Shown here in pieces: positions 47,206-58,286 of a stretch of 64,000 nt of DNA (within the stretch, counting starts at the first letter, position 1; every line of letters starts with the position of its first letter). The notes under the pieces were generated by a model. The model saw nothing but the letters and a program-made list of their open reading frames with translations. It did no database searches and was not told the origin of the DNA. Source of the stretch: Zoogloeaceae bacterium (GTDB lineage Bacteria > Pseudomonadota > Gammaproteobacteria > Burkholderiales > Rhodocyclaceae); contig JACKMA010000003.1 of the NCBI GenBank assembly GCA_024235635.1, positions 558,001-622,000 of the forward strand, in the 5' to 3' direction. The translations under genes were made by a program, and so were the position numbers.

Positions 47206-47637
47206 TTACTTGCTGCAGCCGACGCGCATCATCGACAGGCCGACCGGCTGATACAGGCCATGCTGGGTGATGAATTCACGCTGCACGCGGTAGGCCTCGA
47301 GTTCCATGTCGATCGCGGCCGAGCAATCGAGAATCTCGCCAAAGGCGGCGCCCTTGGCGGGAAATCCACCGTTGCGTTGCGTTCCCTGCAGATAGTGGAC
47401 CATCTCGTGGACCACCACCGAGGCTGCCAGCACACTCTTTTCGGGGTTCATGTCCTGATCGACGTACACCTCGCGACCACCTGCGTACCAGCCATAGACG
47501 CGACACTCGCGGCCGTTGCAGGCCTTATCGACGAAGAACTGGTGGGGCACCTGAACGACGATCGGGGGTTCGGCAGGCACGGGCAGGCCGGACAGACTGA
47601 CGGCCCATGAAAACAGTGCGACGTACAAGGCATCCAT
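47206..47637 (-). CDS. Small HExxH protein (putative metallopeptidase)
   Basis: 143 residues. A hydrophobic N-terminus (DALYVALFSWAVSLSGLPVPA) is a probable signal peptide. The motif VVVHEMVHYLQ is a zinc-binding HExxH, followed by a Glu-containing helix (CSAAIDMELEAYRVQREF) that could supply the third ligand. Cysteines in CNGRECRVYGW may form a disulfide. GGAGGA precedes the ATG at 47637 and decides the start over a longer frame. Function unknown. The 269-base gap upstream is AT-richer near 47700-47810 and shows nothing clear. Confidence 0.6.
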   Translation of the reverse strand: MDALYVALFSWAVSLSGLPVPAEPPIVVQVPHQFFVDKACNGRECRVYGWYAGGREVYVDQDMNPEKSVLAASVVVHEMVHYLQGTQRNGGFPAKGAAFGEILDCSAAIDMELEAYRVQREFITQHGLYQPVGLSMMRVGCSK

Positions 47638-47906
47638 GATCGATTCCTCCGCAGGATTGCAGCTCGGCGGGTTTGCCGGAAAAGAGCGACATCCCGACCG
47701 CCGATTGATGCAATGCAATATCCTGGCCAGCCCATGCAGGAGCAACCTGTCGATCCCGCAAAATCATTGAGTTGCCTGACGTATTTCAATAGATCTGCAC
47801 AATTGACGGCACATCGGAATGGCTGCCCGGCGGGCCTGCTTGCCCTAGAATGGTGCATGCCCGCCCGGAATCGTGCCGCAATGCAGCATTTGCCATTCAG
47901 GCGAAC

Positions 47907-48767
47907 TCAGCCCGCTTCCGGGCATCGCCCGGCGACGCGCGGCGCAATAAAGCCCAACAGGTCGTCGATGAAGCGCGAGGCCCGCCACAGGTGGGGAGAA
48001 TGGTCGACGTCCTCGTAGACTTCGAGCCGGGCGTCGCGGATCGCGTCGCGCACGTAGGCGGCCGTCTCTGCGGTGTAGAAGTTGCTCCGCCCGCCATAGA
48101 CCAGCAGCACCGGCACATCGATTTCGGGCAGCACGTCGCGGAAATCGGCTGCGGTCAGGCTGGCCCAGCAGTCGATCAGCGGCGCCGGCGCCAGCCGGCG
48201 CATGCGTTGGCGGAAGGCCTCGATGCCGTCGCCGTTCTCGAGATAGCGTTGCCGTGCCCGCGGATCGAGGCCATCGGCGCCGAGGCGCAGCACCGCTTCG
48301 GCGAAATCCCGCTCGAGGGCACGCATGAACACCGCATTGCGCTCCCAGTCGAAATCGCCGTAGATGCCCTTGTCCCAGCAACCGTCGGTCACCAGCTTGG
48401 GCGACTGGTCGATGACCACCGCCGCAGCGACCCGCGCGCTACCGAAGTCGCGGAGGTATTGCCAGAGGGTCAGGGCACCCATCGAATGGCCCACCAGGGT
48501 CACCCCCGTCAGATCGAGCCGGTTCAGCAGGTTGTCGAGATCGCGGGCCATGCGCTCGACGGTCGCGACCGTTCTGGTTCGCAGCGCGTGGCCGCCGTGG
48601 GCACGGGCGTCCCAGCGCACGACCCGGTGCTGCTCGGCGAGCGGCCCGACGAACGGATTCCAGTCCCGGTGGGTCGACGTCCAGCCGTGCAGCAGGACCA
48701 ACGGCGGGCCGTCACCGTCGTCGCGAAAATGAATGGTTTCGCCATCGTCGGCATTGAAGGATTCCAT
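47907..48767 (-). CDS. Alpha/beta hydrolase
   Basis: 286 residues, cytosolic, no signal peptide. VLLHGWTSTHRDW (oxyanion loop), WDARAHGGHA, nucleophile elbow VGHSMGAL near residue 95, LLVYGGRSNFYTAET with the acid region and EDVDHSPHL with the catalytic His. Typical of the large esterase/haloperoxidase-type family; the substrate cannot be told. It is followed by a 143-base gap and then a BamE-like lipoprotein gene on the same strand. Confidence 0.85.
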   Translation of the reverse strand: MESFNADDGETIHFRDDGDGPPLVLLHGWTSTHRDWNPFVGPLAEQHRVVRWDARAHGGHALRTRTVATVERMARDLDNLLNRLDLTGVTLVGHSMGALTLWQYLRDFGSARVAAAVVIDQSPKLVTDGCWDKGIYGDFDWERNAVFMRALERDFAEAVLRLGADGLDPRARQRYLENGDGIEAFRQRMRRLAPAPLIDCWASLTAADFRDVLPEIDVPVLLVYGGRSNFYTAETAAYVRDAIRDARLEVYEDVDHSPHLWRASRFIDDLLGFIAPRVAGRCPEAG

Positions 48768-48910
48768 TGGGGCATACCTCTATACATATTCTTGTGCACT
48801 GCAGTATAGAGACTCGTTCTACGTTTGGAAGTTACGGAATGCTCGCCGCTGCAACGCATCACGCCGGCGACCGGCACAGACACGGCCCGCAGGGGCCGCG
48901 CCCGGCCGGT

Positions 48911-49405
48911 TTACAGGTCGAAACCGCCGTCGCGCGGATAGATGTAGCTCTGGCTGGTCCGCAGCACGACGCCGTCTCGGAAGTGCACGTTGAAGCGGGT
49001 CTCGATGCCGGGACCGGTGTTCTCGATATTCCAGTCCCACACCTCCTCGTCGGACAGCACGAAGTACTCGACGGAGCGATGAACACCGAGCCTGCGGCTG
49101 ACCTCGGCCTTGTCCATGCCGGGCTCGATCTTGAGCCGGTTGTCGAGCGACAGTGCGTCGCTGACGCCGATCAGGCGACCTCCGACGTCGAGCTTGACCA
49201 TCCAGCACACTGTACCCCACGGCTGGGTCGTGTATTCCAGCGTGCTGCCCCCGTCCGCATCCTGCCACCGGCGCGTCGGTGCGCCGGCCGTGGCCATGAC
49301 CTCGGCTTCGGTCGCCTGTCCGGCCCGCAGGGTCAGCAGTGGCGGCCGGTAGGCACAGGCGGCAAGCGTCAGGCACAGGCAAAGGGTGGGCAGCTTGCAG
49401 TCCAT
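48911..49405 (-). CDS. BamE/SmpA-like lipoprotein, paralog 1
   Basis: 164 residues. Lipobox TLAACAY; Ala at +2 favours transport to the outer membrane. Two related segments follow, each of the form small-residue turn, Glu-Val helix, Leu-Gly, Trp and EY strand: ATEAEVMATAGAPTRRWQD...LEYTTQPWG and DKAEVSRRLGVHRSVEYF...VWDWNIEN. This is the SmpA/OmlA pattern repeated. It is clearly related to the lipoprotein at 54228-54710 (shared VWDW and FNVHF motifs). The function is probably structural in the envelope; no partner is evident from neighbours. Confidence 0.72.
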   Translation of the reverse strand: MDCKLPTLCLCLTLAACAYRPPLLTLRAGQATEAEVMATAGAPTRRWQDADGGSTLEYTTQPWGTVCWMVKLDVGGRLIGVSDALSLDNRLKIEPGMDKAEVSRRLGVHRSVEYFVLSDEEVWDWNIENTGPGIETRFNVHFRDGVVLRTSQSYIYPRDGGFDL

Positions 49406-49595
49406 GGTCGGCTCCTCGACATCGCCTCGGCACCGCGAACCGCGTCCGGTGCCGGTGGTCGGATCAGTGGGTCACACGATAGGACAACGCCGGCCCGCGT
49501 TCCATTCCCGACATCCGTCGGCTGCCGTCGAACGGCAGCGAGTGCATTCCGCCTGCGGTCGCGGACCCGGGCAAAGCGGGCAGCAAGAGAGGACA

Positions 49596-50882
49596 ATGCG
49601 CGATCGAACCGAGGCCGCTGACGGACCTCGCCGGCGCCTTCAGCGATGGCTCGGCGTCGATGCCGCCGAACGCCGGACCACGCTGCTCTCGGCGCTGCTG
49701 TTCTGCACGCTGCTGGCCAGCTACTACCTGCTGCGTCCGCTGCGCGACGAACTCGCGGCCGATGCCGGCACGGACCAGCTGGCGTGGACCTTCACCGCCA
49801 CCTTTGTCGTGATGCTGCTCGCGGTGCCCTTGTTCGGCTGGCTGTTGAGCCGCTTCGCGCTGTCCCGCGTGCTGCCGGGGATCTACCTGTTTTTCGCCGC
49901 GAGCCTGCTCGCCTTCGCCGCGCTGCTGGCCCTGCCCGCGGCCGCAGCGCCGGCCGGCCCGGCCTTCTTCGTCTGGGTCAGCGTGTTCAATCTGTGCGTG
50001 GTCTCGGTTTTCTGGTCGCTGATGGCCGACCTGCACTCGCCGCAGGCAGCGGCTCGGCTGTTCGGTCTGATCGCCGCCGGCGGCAGCATCGGTGCCGTCG
50101 CCGGGCCGCTGCTGGCGATCACCCTGATCGACCACCTCGGGCGCCACGTCCTGCTGCCGGCCGCAGCCACGCTGCTCACCATCGCCGCGGTCCTGCTGGT
50201 GGCATTGCGCCAGCACCGCGACCCGCAGGGCGCGCGACCGTCCCTCGGCGGCCATCCGCTGCAGGGCGTGCAGGCGGTCCTGCGACAGCCCTACCTGCTC
50301 GGCATCTGCGGCTGGCTGCTGCTCTACAGCAGCACTTCGACCCTGCTCTACTTCAGCCAGACCGAGATCGTCGGGCAGGCAATCACCGACCGCAGCGAAC
50401 GCACCCAGTTGTTCGCAGCGATGGACCTTGCCGTCAACAGCCTGACCCTGCTCGGCCAGGTCCTGCTGACCGGCCGCATTCTCAGTCGCTTCGGCAGCGG
50501 TGCAGGCCTCGCCGTGCTACCGCTGATGAGCCTTGCCGGCTTCGCGCTGCTGGCGCTGTCGCCGACCCTGGCTGTGATCGTCGGGGTCCAGGTGGTGCGC
50601 CGCGCCGCCAACTTCGCGCTCTCCCGCCCTGCCCGGGAAACCCTGTTCACGGTGGTCGGCCGCGACGAGCGCTTCAAGGCCAAGAACCTGATCGACACCG
50701 TGGTCTATCGTGGCGGGGACGCACTGAGCGGCTGGCTGCACAGCGCGCTGCAGGCCCTCGGCCTCGCGGTCGCCGGGATTGCCGCGGTGGCACTGCCGCT
50801 GGCCGTCGCCTGGCTCGCACTGTCGACAGGCCTGGGCCGCAGCCACCGCCAACGCACTCGCCCCCCGGAGGAAAGCCGATGA
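49596..50882 (+). CDS. MFS-type transporter (NTP/NDP exchanger-like)
   Basis: 428 residues, about 12 membrane helices. The opening LLFCTLLASYYLLRPLRDELAADAG is the signature seen in ATP:ADP-antiporter-like MFS proteins (TlcA-related) that occur in many free-living bacteria with unknown cargo. Other marks: FWSLMADLHSPQAAARLFGLIAAGGSIGAVAGP and VFRRA-type loops (VVRRAANFALSRPARETLFTVV). The start at 49596 has GAGAGGAC just before it. The stop overlaps the next gene's ATG (ATGA), so the transporter and the aldo/keto reductase are coupled. Confidence 0.78.
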   Translation: MRDRTEAADGPRRRLQRWLGVDAAERRTTLLSALLFCTLLASYYLLRPLRDELAADAGTDQLAWTFTATFVVMLLAVPLFGWLLSRFALSRVLPGIYLFFAASLLAFAALLALPAAAAPAGPAFFVWVSVFNLCVVSVFWSLMADLHSPQAAARLFGLIAAGGSIGAVAGPLLAITLIDHLGRHVLLPAAATLLTIAAVLLVALRQHRDPQGARPSLGGHPLQGVQAVLRQPYLLGICGWLLLYSSTSTLLYFSQTEIVGQAITDRSERTQLFAAMDLAVNSLTLLGQVLLTGRILSRFGSGAGLAVLPLMSLAGFALLALSPTLAVIVGVQVVRRAANFALSRPARETLFTVVGRDERFKAKNLIDTVVYRGGDALSGWLHSALQALGLAVAGIAAVALPLAVAWLALSTGLGRSHRQRTRPPEESR

Positions 50883-51817
50883 GCAACGACCCGATTTCCC
50901 GCGACCGCCGCCGCTGCCTCGCCGCCGTCGCGGGCGGCGCGCTGCTCGGCGCCCTCGGCCCTTCCCGGGCCGACGACTCCGAAAGCGGCGCGCTGATCAG
51001 CCGAGCGATCCCGACGACCGGCGAGCGGCTTCCGGTGATCGGCCTGGGCACCTACCGCAACTTCGACATCGCGGACACCGAGACCGAAATCGCGCCGGTG
51101 CGCGAAGTACTGCGCCGCTTCGCCGATGGCGGCGGCCGACTGATTGACAGCTCGCCGATGTACGGGCGCTCGGAGGCCACGGTCGGGCGGCTGGCACGCG
51201 AACTCGGGGTCGGCAATCGGCTGTTCCACGCCACCAAGGTGTGGACCCGCGGTCGCGAGGCCGGCATCGCGCAGATGGATCGCAGCTTCGAGCGCATGCG
51301 GGTCGAACGGATGGACCTGATGCAGGTGCATAACCTGCTGGACGCCGACACCCACCTGGAGACGCTGCGCGCGTGGAAACGCGAGGGCCGGATCCGCTAT
51401 CTCGGCGTCACCCACTACCACGCGGGCGCCTACGACGAATTGGCGGCGACACTCGAGCGCGGCGGCCTCGATTTCGTCCAGCTCAATTATTCGCTGGCCG
51501 AGCCCGAAGCCGACCGTCGGCTGTTGCCATTGGCCGCCGATCTCGGGATCGCCATCGTCGTCAATCGTCCCTTCGCCAAGGGCGCCCTGTTCCGGCGGGT
51601 ACGTGGGCGTCCGCTGCCGGACTGGGCGGCGGACTACGGCGCCGCGAGCTGGGCCCAGCTCTTCCTGAAGTTCATCCTCGGCCACCCTTCGGTGACCTGC
51701 ACGATCCCCGCGACCGGCAATCCCGGGCATCTGCTTGACAACCTGGCCGCCGGCTCGGGCCGGATGCCCGATCCGTCCGAGCGCAAGCAAATCGCCACGC
51801 GCCTCGCCGACTTGTAG
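50879..51817 (+). CDS. Tat-exported aldo/keto reductase family protein
   Basis: 312 residues. The N-terminus has DRRRCLAAVAGGALLGALGPSRA, a twin-arginine-like signal, so the folded enzyme may be exported with its cofactor. The body is an AKR barrel: VIGLGTYRNFDI, LIDSSPMYGRSEATVG (Asp and Tyr), HATKVW (Lys), MDLMQVHNLLD (His), and HPSVTCTIPATGNPGHL. The catalytic tetrad is complete. Periplasmic AKRs of this type have no well-known substrate. It starts inside the stop codon of the transporter gene (4-base overlap). Confidence 0.82.
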   Translation: MSNDPISRDRRRCLAAVAGGALLGALGPSRADDSESGALISRAIPTTGERLPVIGLGTYRNFDIADTETEIAPVREVLRRFADGGGRLIDSSPMYGRSEATVGRLARELGVGNRLFHATKVWTRGREAGIAQMDRSFERMRVERMDLMQVHNLLDADTHLETLRAWKREGRIRYLGVTHYHAGAYDELAATLERGGLDFVQLNYSLAEPEADRRLLPLAADLGIAIVVNRPFAKGALFRRVRGRPLPDWAADYGAASWAQLFLKFILGHPSVTCTIPATGNPGHLLDNLAAGSGRMPDPSERKQIATRLADL

Positions 51818-51854
51818 TCGGCTCAGCGAAGATCCGGTCCGTGTCGATCCACGG

Positions 51855-52048
51855 CTACGCCAGCCAGCCGACTGCCGCGCTCCACAGCAGTACCGCCGCC
51901 GCGATCAGGCTGCCGGCAGCGAGCACCATCGCCAGCGCGCCGACCCGAGGGTCGTGCCGGCTGCACTGCGCTGCCCGCCGTTGGTGGGCGATGATCGCAA
52001 GGCCCAGGGTGCCGAAGCATAGGCCGGCCAACAGCAGCAGCGCTGGAT

Positions 52049-52052
<4 letters not shown>
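51855..52052 (-). CDS. Tiny membrane protein (DUF3325-like), coupled to ygiQ
   Basis: 65 residues: two hydrophobic helices (about 3-22 and 42-62) around a basic loop HQRRAAQCSRHDPR. The GTG start at 52052 overlaps the ygiQ TGA (GTGA) and follows GGGGAAAG, so it is translated from the same message. The layout resembles DUF3325 proteins, but the match is loose. Function unknown. Confidence 0.5.
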
Positions 52053-54175
<2,123 letters not shown>

Positions 54176-54181
54176 TCGCCG

Positions 54182-54203
54182 ATTATATCCGACCAAGCTG
54201 GTC
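54182..54203 (-). promoter_or_regulatory. Promoter with operator-like palindrome before ygiQ
   Basis: A consensus -10 TATAAT (54187-54182, minus strand) puts the expected transcript start at the A of the ygiQ ATG. No good -35 is found at 16-18 bases. A small palindrome GACCA-AGC-TGGTC (54191-54203) sits in the spacer and could bind a regulator that compensates for the poor -35 or blocks the promoter. Confidence 0.5.
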
Positions 54204-54227
54204 AACTAATGGCCGGCGCGCGAGGGC

Positions 54228-54710
54228 TCAGGGCAGGGGCTTGACCGACCGGCTGGTCTTGATCACCACGCCGGCCGCATCGAAATGGACATTGAAGAAG
54301 GTCTGCTCGACGTGTTCGGCCGGAATCTGCCAGTCCCACACCACCTCGGCGCCGCCCCTGAAGCGTTGTTCCGAGCGTTGGCGGCCCAGCAGCCGGCGTA
54401 CTTGGTCTCGATGCCAGCCCGGCTGGATGCGAGCCATGTTGGCCTCGGTGATGACCTGCTCGACCGCGGCGACGACCTGATCGGTGCCGATCGTGACCAT
54501 GTAGCAGCTCACCCCTTCAGGCTGGCGGCTGTACTCCCAGGTGACGGTGCCGTCGGCATTGTGCCACTCGGTGTTGGGCGCGCCGAGACGATCGCGCACC
54601 TCGAAGGCGGTCGTCACGCCCGGCTTGATTGCCTCGATGTCGAACACATCGCAGGCGCTGAGGCCGATCATCGACAGCACGCCGCACAGCAGCTTCATCA
54701 GGGATTTCAT
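54228..54710 (-). CDS. BamE/SmpA-like lipoprotein, paralog 2
   Basis: 160 residues. Lipobox GLSACD; Asp at +2 is the classical inner-membrane retention signal in enterobacteria, unlike paralog 1 (CA). The fold repeats the SmpA pattern: TTAFEVRDRLGAPNTEWHNADGTVTWEYSRQP and RDQVRRLLGRQRSEQRF...EVVWDWQIP, then FFNVHFDAAGVVIKTSRS. GGGAGC precedes the ATG at 54710. It is divergent from livK, with 287 bases between. The role is unknown. Confidence 0.72.
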   Translation of the reverse strand: MKSLMKLLCGVLSMIGLSACDVFDIEAIKPGVTTAFEVRDRLGAPNTEWHNADGTVTWEYSRQPEGVSCYMVTIGTDQVVAAVEQVITEANMARIQPGWHRDQVRRLLGRQRSEQRFRGGAEVVWDWQIPAEHVEQTFFNVHFDAAGVVIKTSRSVKPLP

Positions 54711-54997
54711 GGCTTTGCTCCCGGCCTTGGAACGCCGCTCCGGTTCGAGACCGGAATTCTGGCATGTCGTGCGATCGATCGCGGCAAACCAATGAAAACT
54801 CCGCCGGCGCTCACCGGTGGCGCGCACGATTGGCACGGGCCGGCGATTTTTCTGCAAAATGTCTCCTGCCCGCCTGGCATCGCCGCGTCGGCGCCGCTCG
54901 GACAGGCTGCGAATCGCCCCGGACCAGCCGTCGCCGGCTCGTTCGTCGGACCGTGGGCGCTTCCTTCACAATCTCGTGTTCGCTGGAGGACTGGTTC

Positions 54998-56113
54998 ATG
55001 AAGAAATCCCTGCTTGCCCTGGCCGCCCTGGGTCTCGGCATCTCGTTCGCCTACGCCGAAGACATGGTGGTCAAGATCGGCAGTGTCGCGCCGCTGACCG
55101 GCTCGATCTCGCACCTGGGCAAGGACAACGAGAACGGCGCGCTGCTGGCGATCGAGGACGCCAACGCCAAGGGCATCAAGATCGGCGGCAAGTCGGTCAA
55201 GTTCGAGTTGATGGGCGAGGACGACCAGGCCGACCCGAGGACCGGCACCACCGTGGCGCAGCGCCTGATGGATGCCGAGGTCAAGGGCGTGGTCGGACAC
55301 CTCAACTCCGGCACCACCATTCCCGCGTCGCGGATCTACCATCAGGCCGGCGTGCCGATGGTGTCGCCGTCGGCGACCAATCCGAAGCTGACCCAGCAGG
55401 GCTACGAGGGGATCTTCCGGACGATCGCCAACGACATCCAGCAGGGTTCGGTGGTCGGCAATTTCGCGGTCAAGGGATTGAGCGGCGGCAAGGTCGCGAT
55501 CATCGACGACCGCACCGCCTACGGCCAGGGCCTCGCCGACGAGACCGAGAAGGCGGTCAAGGCCGCCGGTGGCGAGATCGTCGCGCGCGAGTTCACCACC
55601 GACAAGTCGACCGACTTCATGGCGATCCTGACCAAGATCAAGGCCACCAATCCGGACGTCATCATGTTCGGCGGCATGGATGCACAGGGCGGCCCGATGC
55701 TCAAGCAGATCAAGCAGCTCGGCATCGGCGCCAAGTTCGTCACCGGCGACGGCGGCTGCTCGCCGGAGTTCATCAAGCTGGCCGGCGACGCGATGAGCGC
55801 CAACGCCTTCTGCACGATGGCCGGCGTTCCGCTCGACAAGATGCCTGGCGGCAAGGATTTCAATGCCCGCTTCGAGAAGCGCTTCGGCACCGGCGTGCAG
55901 ATCTACGCACCCTATGCCTACGACGCCACGATGGCGATCATCAATGCCATGGTAGCGGCCGATTCGGTCGACCCCGAAGACTACCTGCCCGAGCTCAAGA
56001 AAGTCAGCTTCGAGGGCGTCACCGGCAACATTTCGTTCGACGACAAGGGTGATATCGAGGAAGGCGCAGTCACCGTCTACCAGTACAAGGACGGCAAGTG
56101 GGACGCGATGTGA
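54998..56113 (+). CDS. livK: Branched-chain amino-acid ABC transporter, periplasmic binding protein
   Basis: 371 residues. A signal peptide (cleaved after FAYA, about residue 20) precedes a type I binding fold: VVKIGSVAPLTGSISHLGKDNENGALLAIEDAN, the ligand region SGTTIPASRIYHQAGVPMVSPSATNP, DDRTAYGQGLADE and GGMDAQGGPMLKQIK. It delivers leucine/isoleucine/valine or a related amino acid to the LivHMGF membrane complex. GGAGG is positioned before the ATG. It heads a five-gene plus-strand operon. The binding pocket cannot tell the exact ligand. Confidence 0.93.
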   Translation: MKKSLLALAALGLGISFAYAEDMVVKIGSVAPLTGSISHLGKDNENGALLAIEDANAKGIKIGGKSVKFELMGEDDQADPRTGTTVAQRLMDAEVKGVVGHLNSGTTIPASRIYHQAGVPMVSPSATNPKLTQQGYEGIFRTIANDIQQGSVVGNFAVKGLSGGKVAIIDDRTAYGQGLADETEKAVKAAGGEIVAREFTTDKSTDFMAILTKIKATNPDVIMFGGMDAQGGPMLKQIKQLGIGAKFVTGDGGCSPEFIKLAGDAMSANAFCTMAGVPLDKMPGGKDFNARFEKRFGTGVQIYAPYAYDATMAIINAMVAADSVDPEDYLPELKKVSFEGVTGNISFDDKGDIEEGAVTVYQYKDGKWDAM

Positions 56114-56199
56114 GCATCGACCGCCGCTGATCACCGGCATCGATTCGGGCACTGCGCGGGCCTCAGGGCCCGCGCCTCGCCGCAACACGAGGGCCGCAG

Positions 56200-57132
56200 A
56201 TGGAAACCCTGTTGCAACAGATCCTCAACGGGCTGGTGGTCGGCAGCGTCTACGCGCTGGTGGCACTGGGCTACACGATGGTCTACGGCATTCTCGGGCT
56301 GATCAATTTCGCCCACGGCGAAGTCCTGATGATCGGCGCCCTGTCGGCATTGACGACGATCACGTCGCTGATGGGCGTCGCGCCCGACCTGCCGCCGCTG
56401 CTGCTGCTCGCGGCCGGGCTGCTGGTGGCGATTCCGACCTGCATGACCGTGGCCTTCCTGATGGAACGGCTGGCCTACCGAAGGCTCAGGGGCGCCCCCC
56501 GCCTGGCCCCGCTGATCACCGCGATCGGCGTCTCGTTCCTGCTGCAGACGCTGGCGATGATCTTCTGGGGCCGCAACTACCACACCTTTCCGCAGCTGAT
56601 CTCGACGACCCCGTTGCAGCCGATCGACGGCGTATTCATTTCGCCGGTCCAGATTTCGATCATCCTGGTGTCGGCGCTGCTGATGTTCGCGCTGGTGACC
56701 CTGGTCAATCGCACGCGGCTGGGTCGGGCGATGCGGGCCACCGCGGAAAACCACCGGGTGGCCTCGCTGATGGGCGTGGACGTGAATCGCATCATCGCGC
56801 TGACCTTCGTGCTCGGCGCCGCGTTGGCGGCGGTGGCCGGCGTGATGTTCGCCAGCAACTACGGCATCGCCCACTACGCGATGGGCTTCATGCCCGGCCT
56901 CAAGGCATTCACCGCGGCGGTGCTCGGCGGCATCGGCAACCTTGCCGGCGCCATGCTCGGCGGCATCGTGCTCGGCCTGGTCGAAGCCGTCGGTGCCGGC
57001 TACATCGAGGATTTCACGTTCGGGTTCCTGAACTCCTCTTACCAGGACATCTTCGCCTTCGTGATTCTCGGGGCGGTGCTGATCTTCAGACCCACCGGCC
57101 TGCTCGGCGAACGGGTCTCCGACCGGGCCTGA
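56200..57132 (+). CDS. livH: Branched-chain amino-acid ABC transporter permease LivH
   Basis: 310 residues, about eight membrane helices. It opens LLQQILNGLVVGSVYALVALGYTMVYGILGLINFAHGEVLMIGAL, the family N-terminus, and contains TRLGRAMRATAENHRVASLMGVDVNRIIALTFVLG, the loop that contacts the ATPase, and a typical ending with RPTGLLGERVSDRA. It starts 86 bases after livK and ends 11 bases before livM. Confidence 0.95.
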   Translation: METLLQQILNGLVVGSVYALVALGYTMVYGILGLINFAHGEVLMIGALSALTTITSLMGVAPDLPPLLLLAAGLLVAIPTCMTVAFLMERLAYRRLRGAPRLAPLITAIGVSFLLQTLAMIFWGRNYHTFPQLISTTPLQPIDGVFISPVQISIILVSALLMFALVTLVNRTRLGRAMRATAENHRVASLMGVDVNRIIALTFVLGAALAAVAGVMFASNYGIAHYAMGFMPGLKAFTAAVLGGIGNLAGAMLGGIVLGLVEAVGAGYIEDFTFGFLNSSYQDIFAFVILGAVLIFRPTGLLGERVSDRA

Positions 57133-57143
57133 GGGGACGTGAC

Positions 57144-58286
57144 ATGAACGAACTCGCCGAGTTGGTGCCGTATTTGGGCAAGCACAAGCCACGCGCCGCC
57201 CGCGCGCTGGTGATCCTGCTGGCGCTGGTGGCGCCGCTCATCGCGATCATGTTCGGTCGCACCTGGGTGCGGGTGCTCGACTTTGCGCTGCTCTACATGA
57301 TGCTGGCGCTGGGCCTCAACCTGGTGGTCGGCTACGCCGGACTGCTCGATCTCGGCTACATCGCGTTCTACGCGGTCGGCGCCTACACCTGGGCCTTTCT
57401 CGCCTCGCCCCACTTCGCAGAAGCCTTTCCGGCGCTGGCCGCCGGCATCGGCGCGGCCGACGGCATCCACCTGCCGTTCTGGCTGGTGCTGCCGATCGGC
57501 GCGGCGCTGGCCGCGATGGCCGGCATCATCCTCGGCTTTCCGGTGCTGCGCCTGCGCGGCGACTATCTCGCCATCGTCACCCTCGGCTTCGGCGAGATCG
57601 TGCGCATCTTCATGAACAACCTGAACTATCCGGTCAACATCACCAACGGTCCGCAGGGCATCAACCTGCTCGACTCGATGAACCTGTTCGGCTGGGATCT
57701 CGCCCGCAGCATCAAGCTCTGGGGCGTCAAGATCGATTCGCTGTTCTTCTATTACTACTTCTTCCTGCTGTGCGTGGTCGGCTCGATTCTGTTCATCCAG
57801 CGCCTGCAGATCTCGCGCATCGGCCGCGCCTGGGCTGCGATGCGCGACGACGAACTGGCGGCAAAGGCGATCGGCATCAACATCCGCAACATGAAGCTGC
57901 TCGCCTTCGCGCTGGGTGCGACCTTCGGCGGCGTCGCCGGCGGCCTGTTCGGTGCCTTCCAGGGCTTCGTCTCGCCCGAATCGTTCTCGCTGATGGAATC
58001 GATCGCGGTGCTGGTGATGGTGGTCTTCGGCGGCATGGGCAACATCGCCGGCGCGATCGTCGGTGCGCTGATCCTGACTGCATTGCCCGAGATCCTGCGT
58101 CATATCGCGTTGCCGATCCAGCAGGCTCTGTTCGGCCAGGTGTTGCTCGATCCGGAGGTGCTGCGGATGCTGCTCTATTCGCTGGCGATGATCCTGATGA
58201 TGCTGCTGCGTCCGGGCGGCCTGATCCCGGCCCACGCGCGCTACAGCCGCCCCGAGTACGTCGCGGTCGGAGAAGCGCGCGCATGA
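57144..58286 (+). CDS. livM: Branched-chain amino-acid ABC transporter permease LivM
   Basis: 380 residues, somewhat longer than LivH as usual. Membrane helices begin near residue 20; LMLALGLNLVVGYAGLLDLGYIAFYAVGAY is the family signature and GRAWAAMRDDELAAKAIGINIRNMKLLAFALGATFGGVAG is the coupling loop. The start at 57144 has GAGGGG ten bases upstream. Its TGA overlaps the livG ATG by four bases. Confidence 0.95.
   Translation: MNELAELVPYLGKHKPRAARALVILLALVAPLIAIMFGRTWVRVLDFALLYMMLALGLNLVVGYAGLLDLGYIAFYAVGAYTWAFLASPHFAEAFPALAAGIGAADGIHLPFWLVLPIGAALAAMAGIILGFPVLRLRGDYLAIVTLGFGEIVRIFMNNLNYPVNITNGPQGINLLDSMNLFGWDLARSIKLWGVKIDSLFFYYYFFLLCVVGSILFIQRLQISRIGRAWAAMRDDELAAKAIGINIRNMKLLAFALGATFGGVAGGLFGAFQGFVSPESFSLMESIAVLVMVVFGGMGNIAGAIVGALILTALPEILRHIALPIQQALFGQVLLDPEVLRMLLYSLAMILMMLLRPGGLIPAHARYSRPEYVAVGEARA

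Noticed and set aside
47700..47800. TGCAATGCAATATCC near the HExxH gene as another copy of the TGCA-type regulatory site
   Set aside because: The half sites do not have the nine-base spacing seen at 578-594 and 720-736.
54831..54846. TTGGCACG upstream of livK as a sigma54 -24 element
   Set aside because: The following GC is one base too close, giving wrong -24/-12 spacing, and no NtrC-like site was seen near it.
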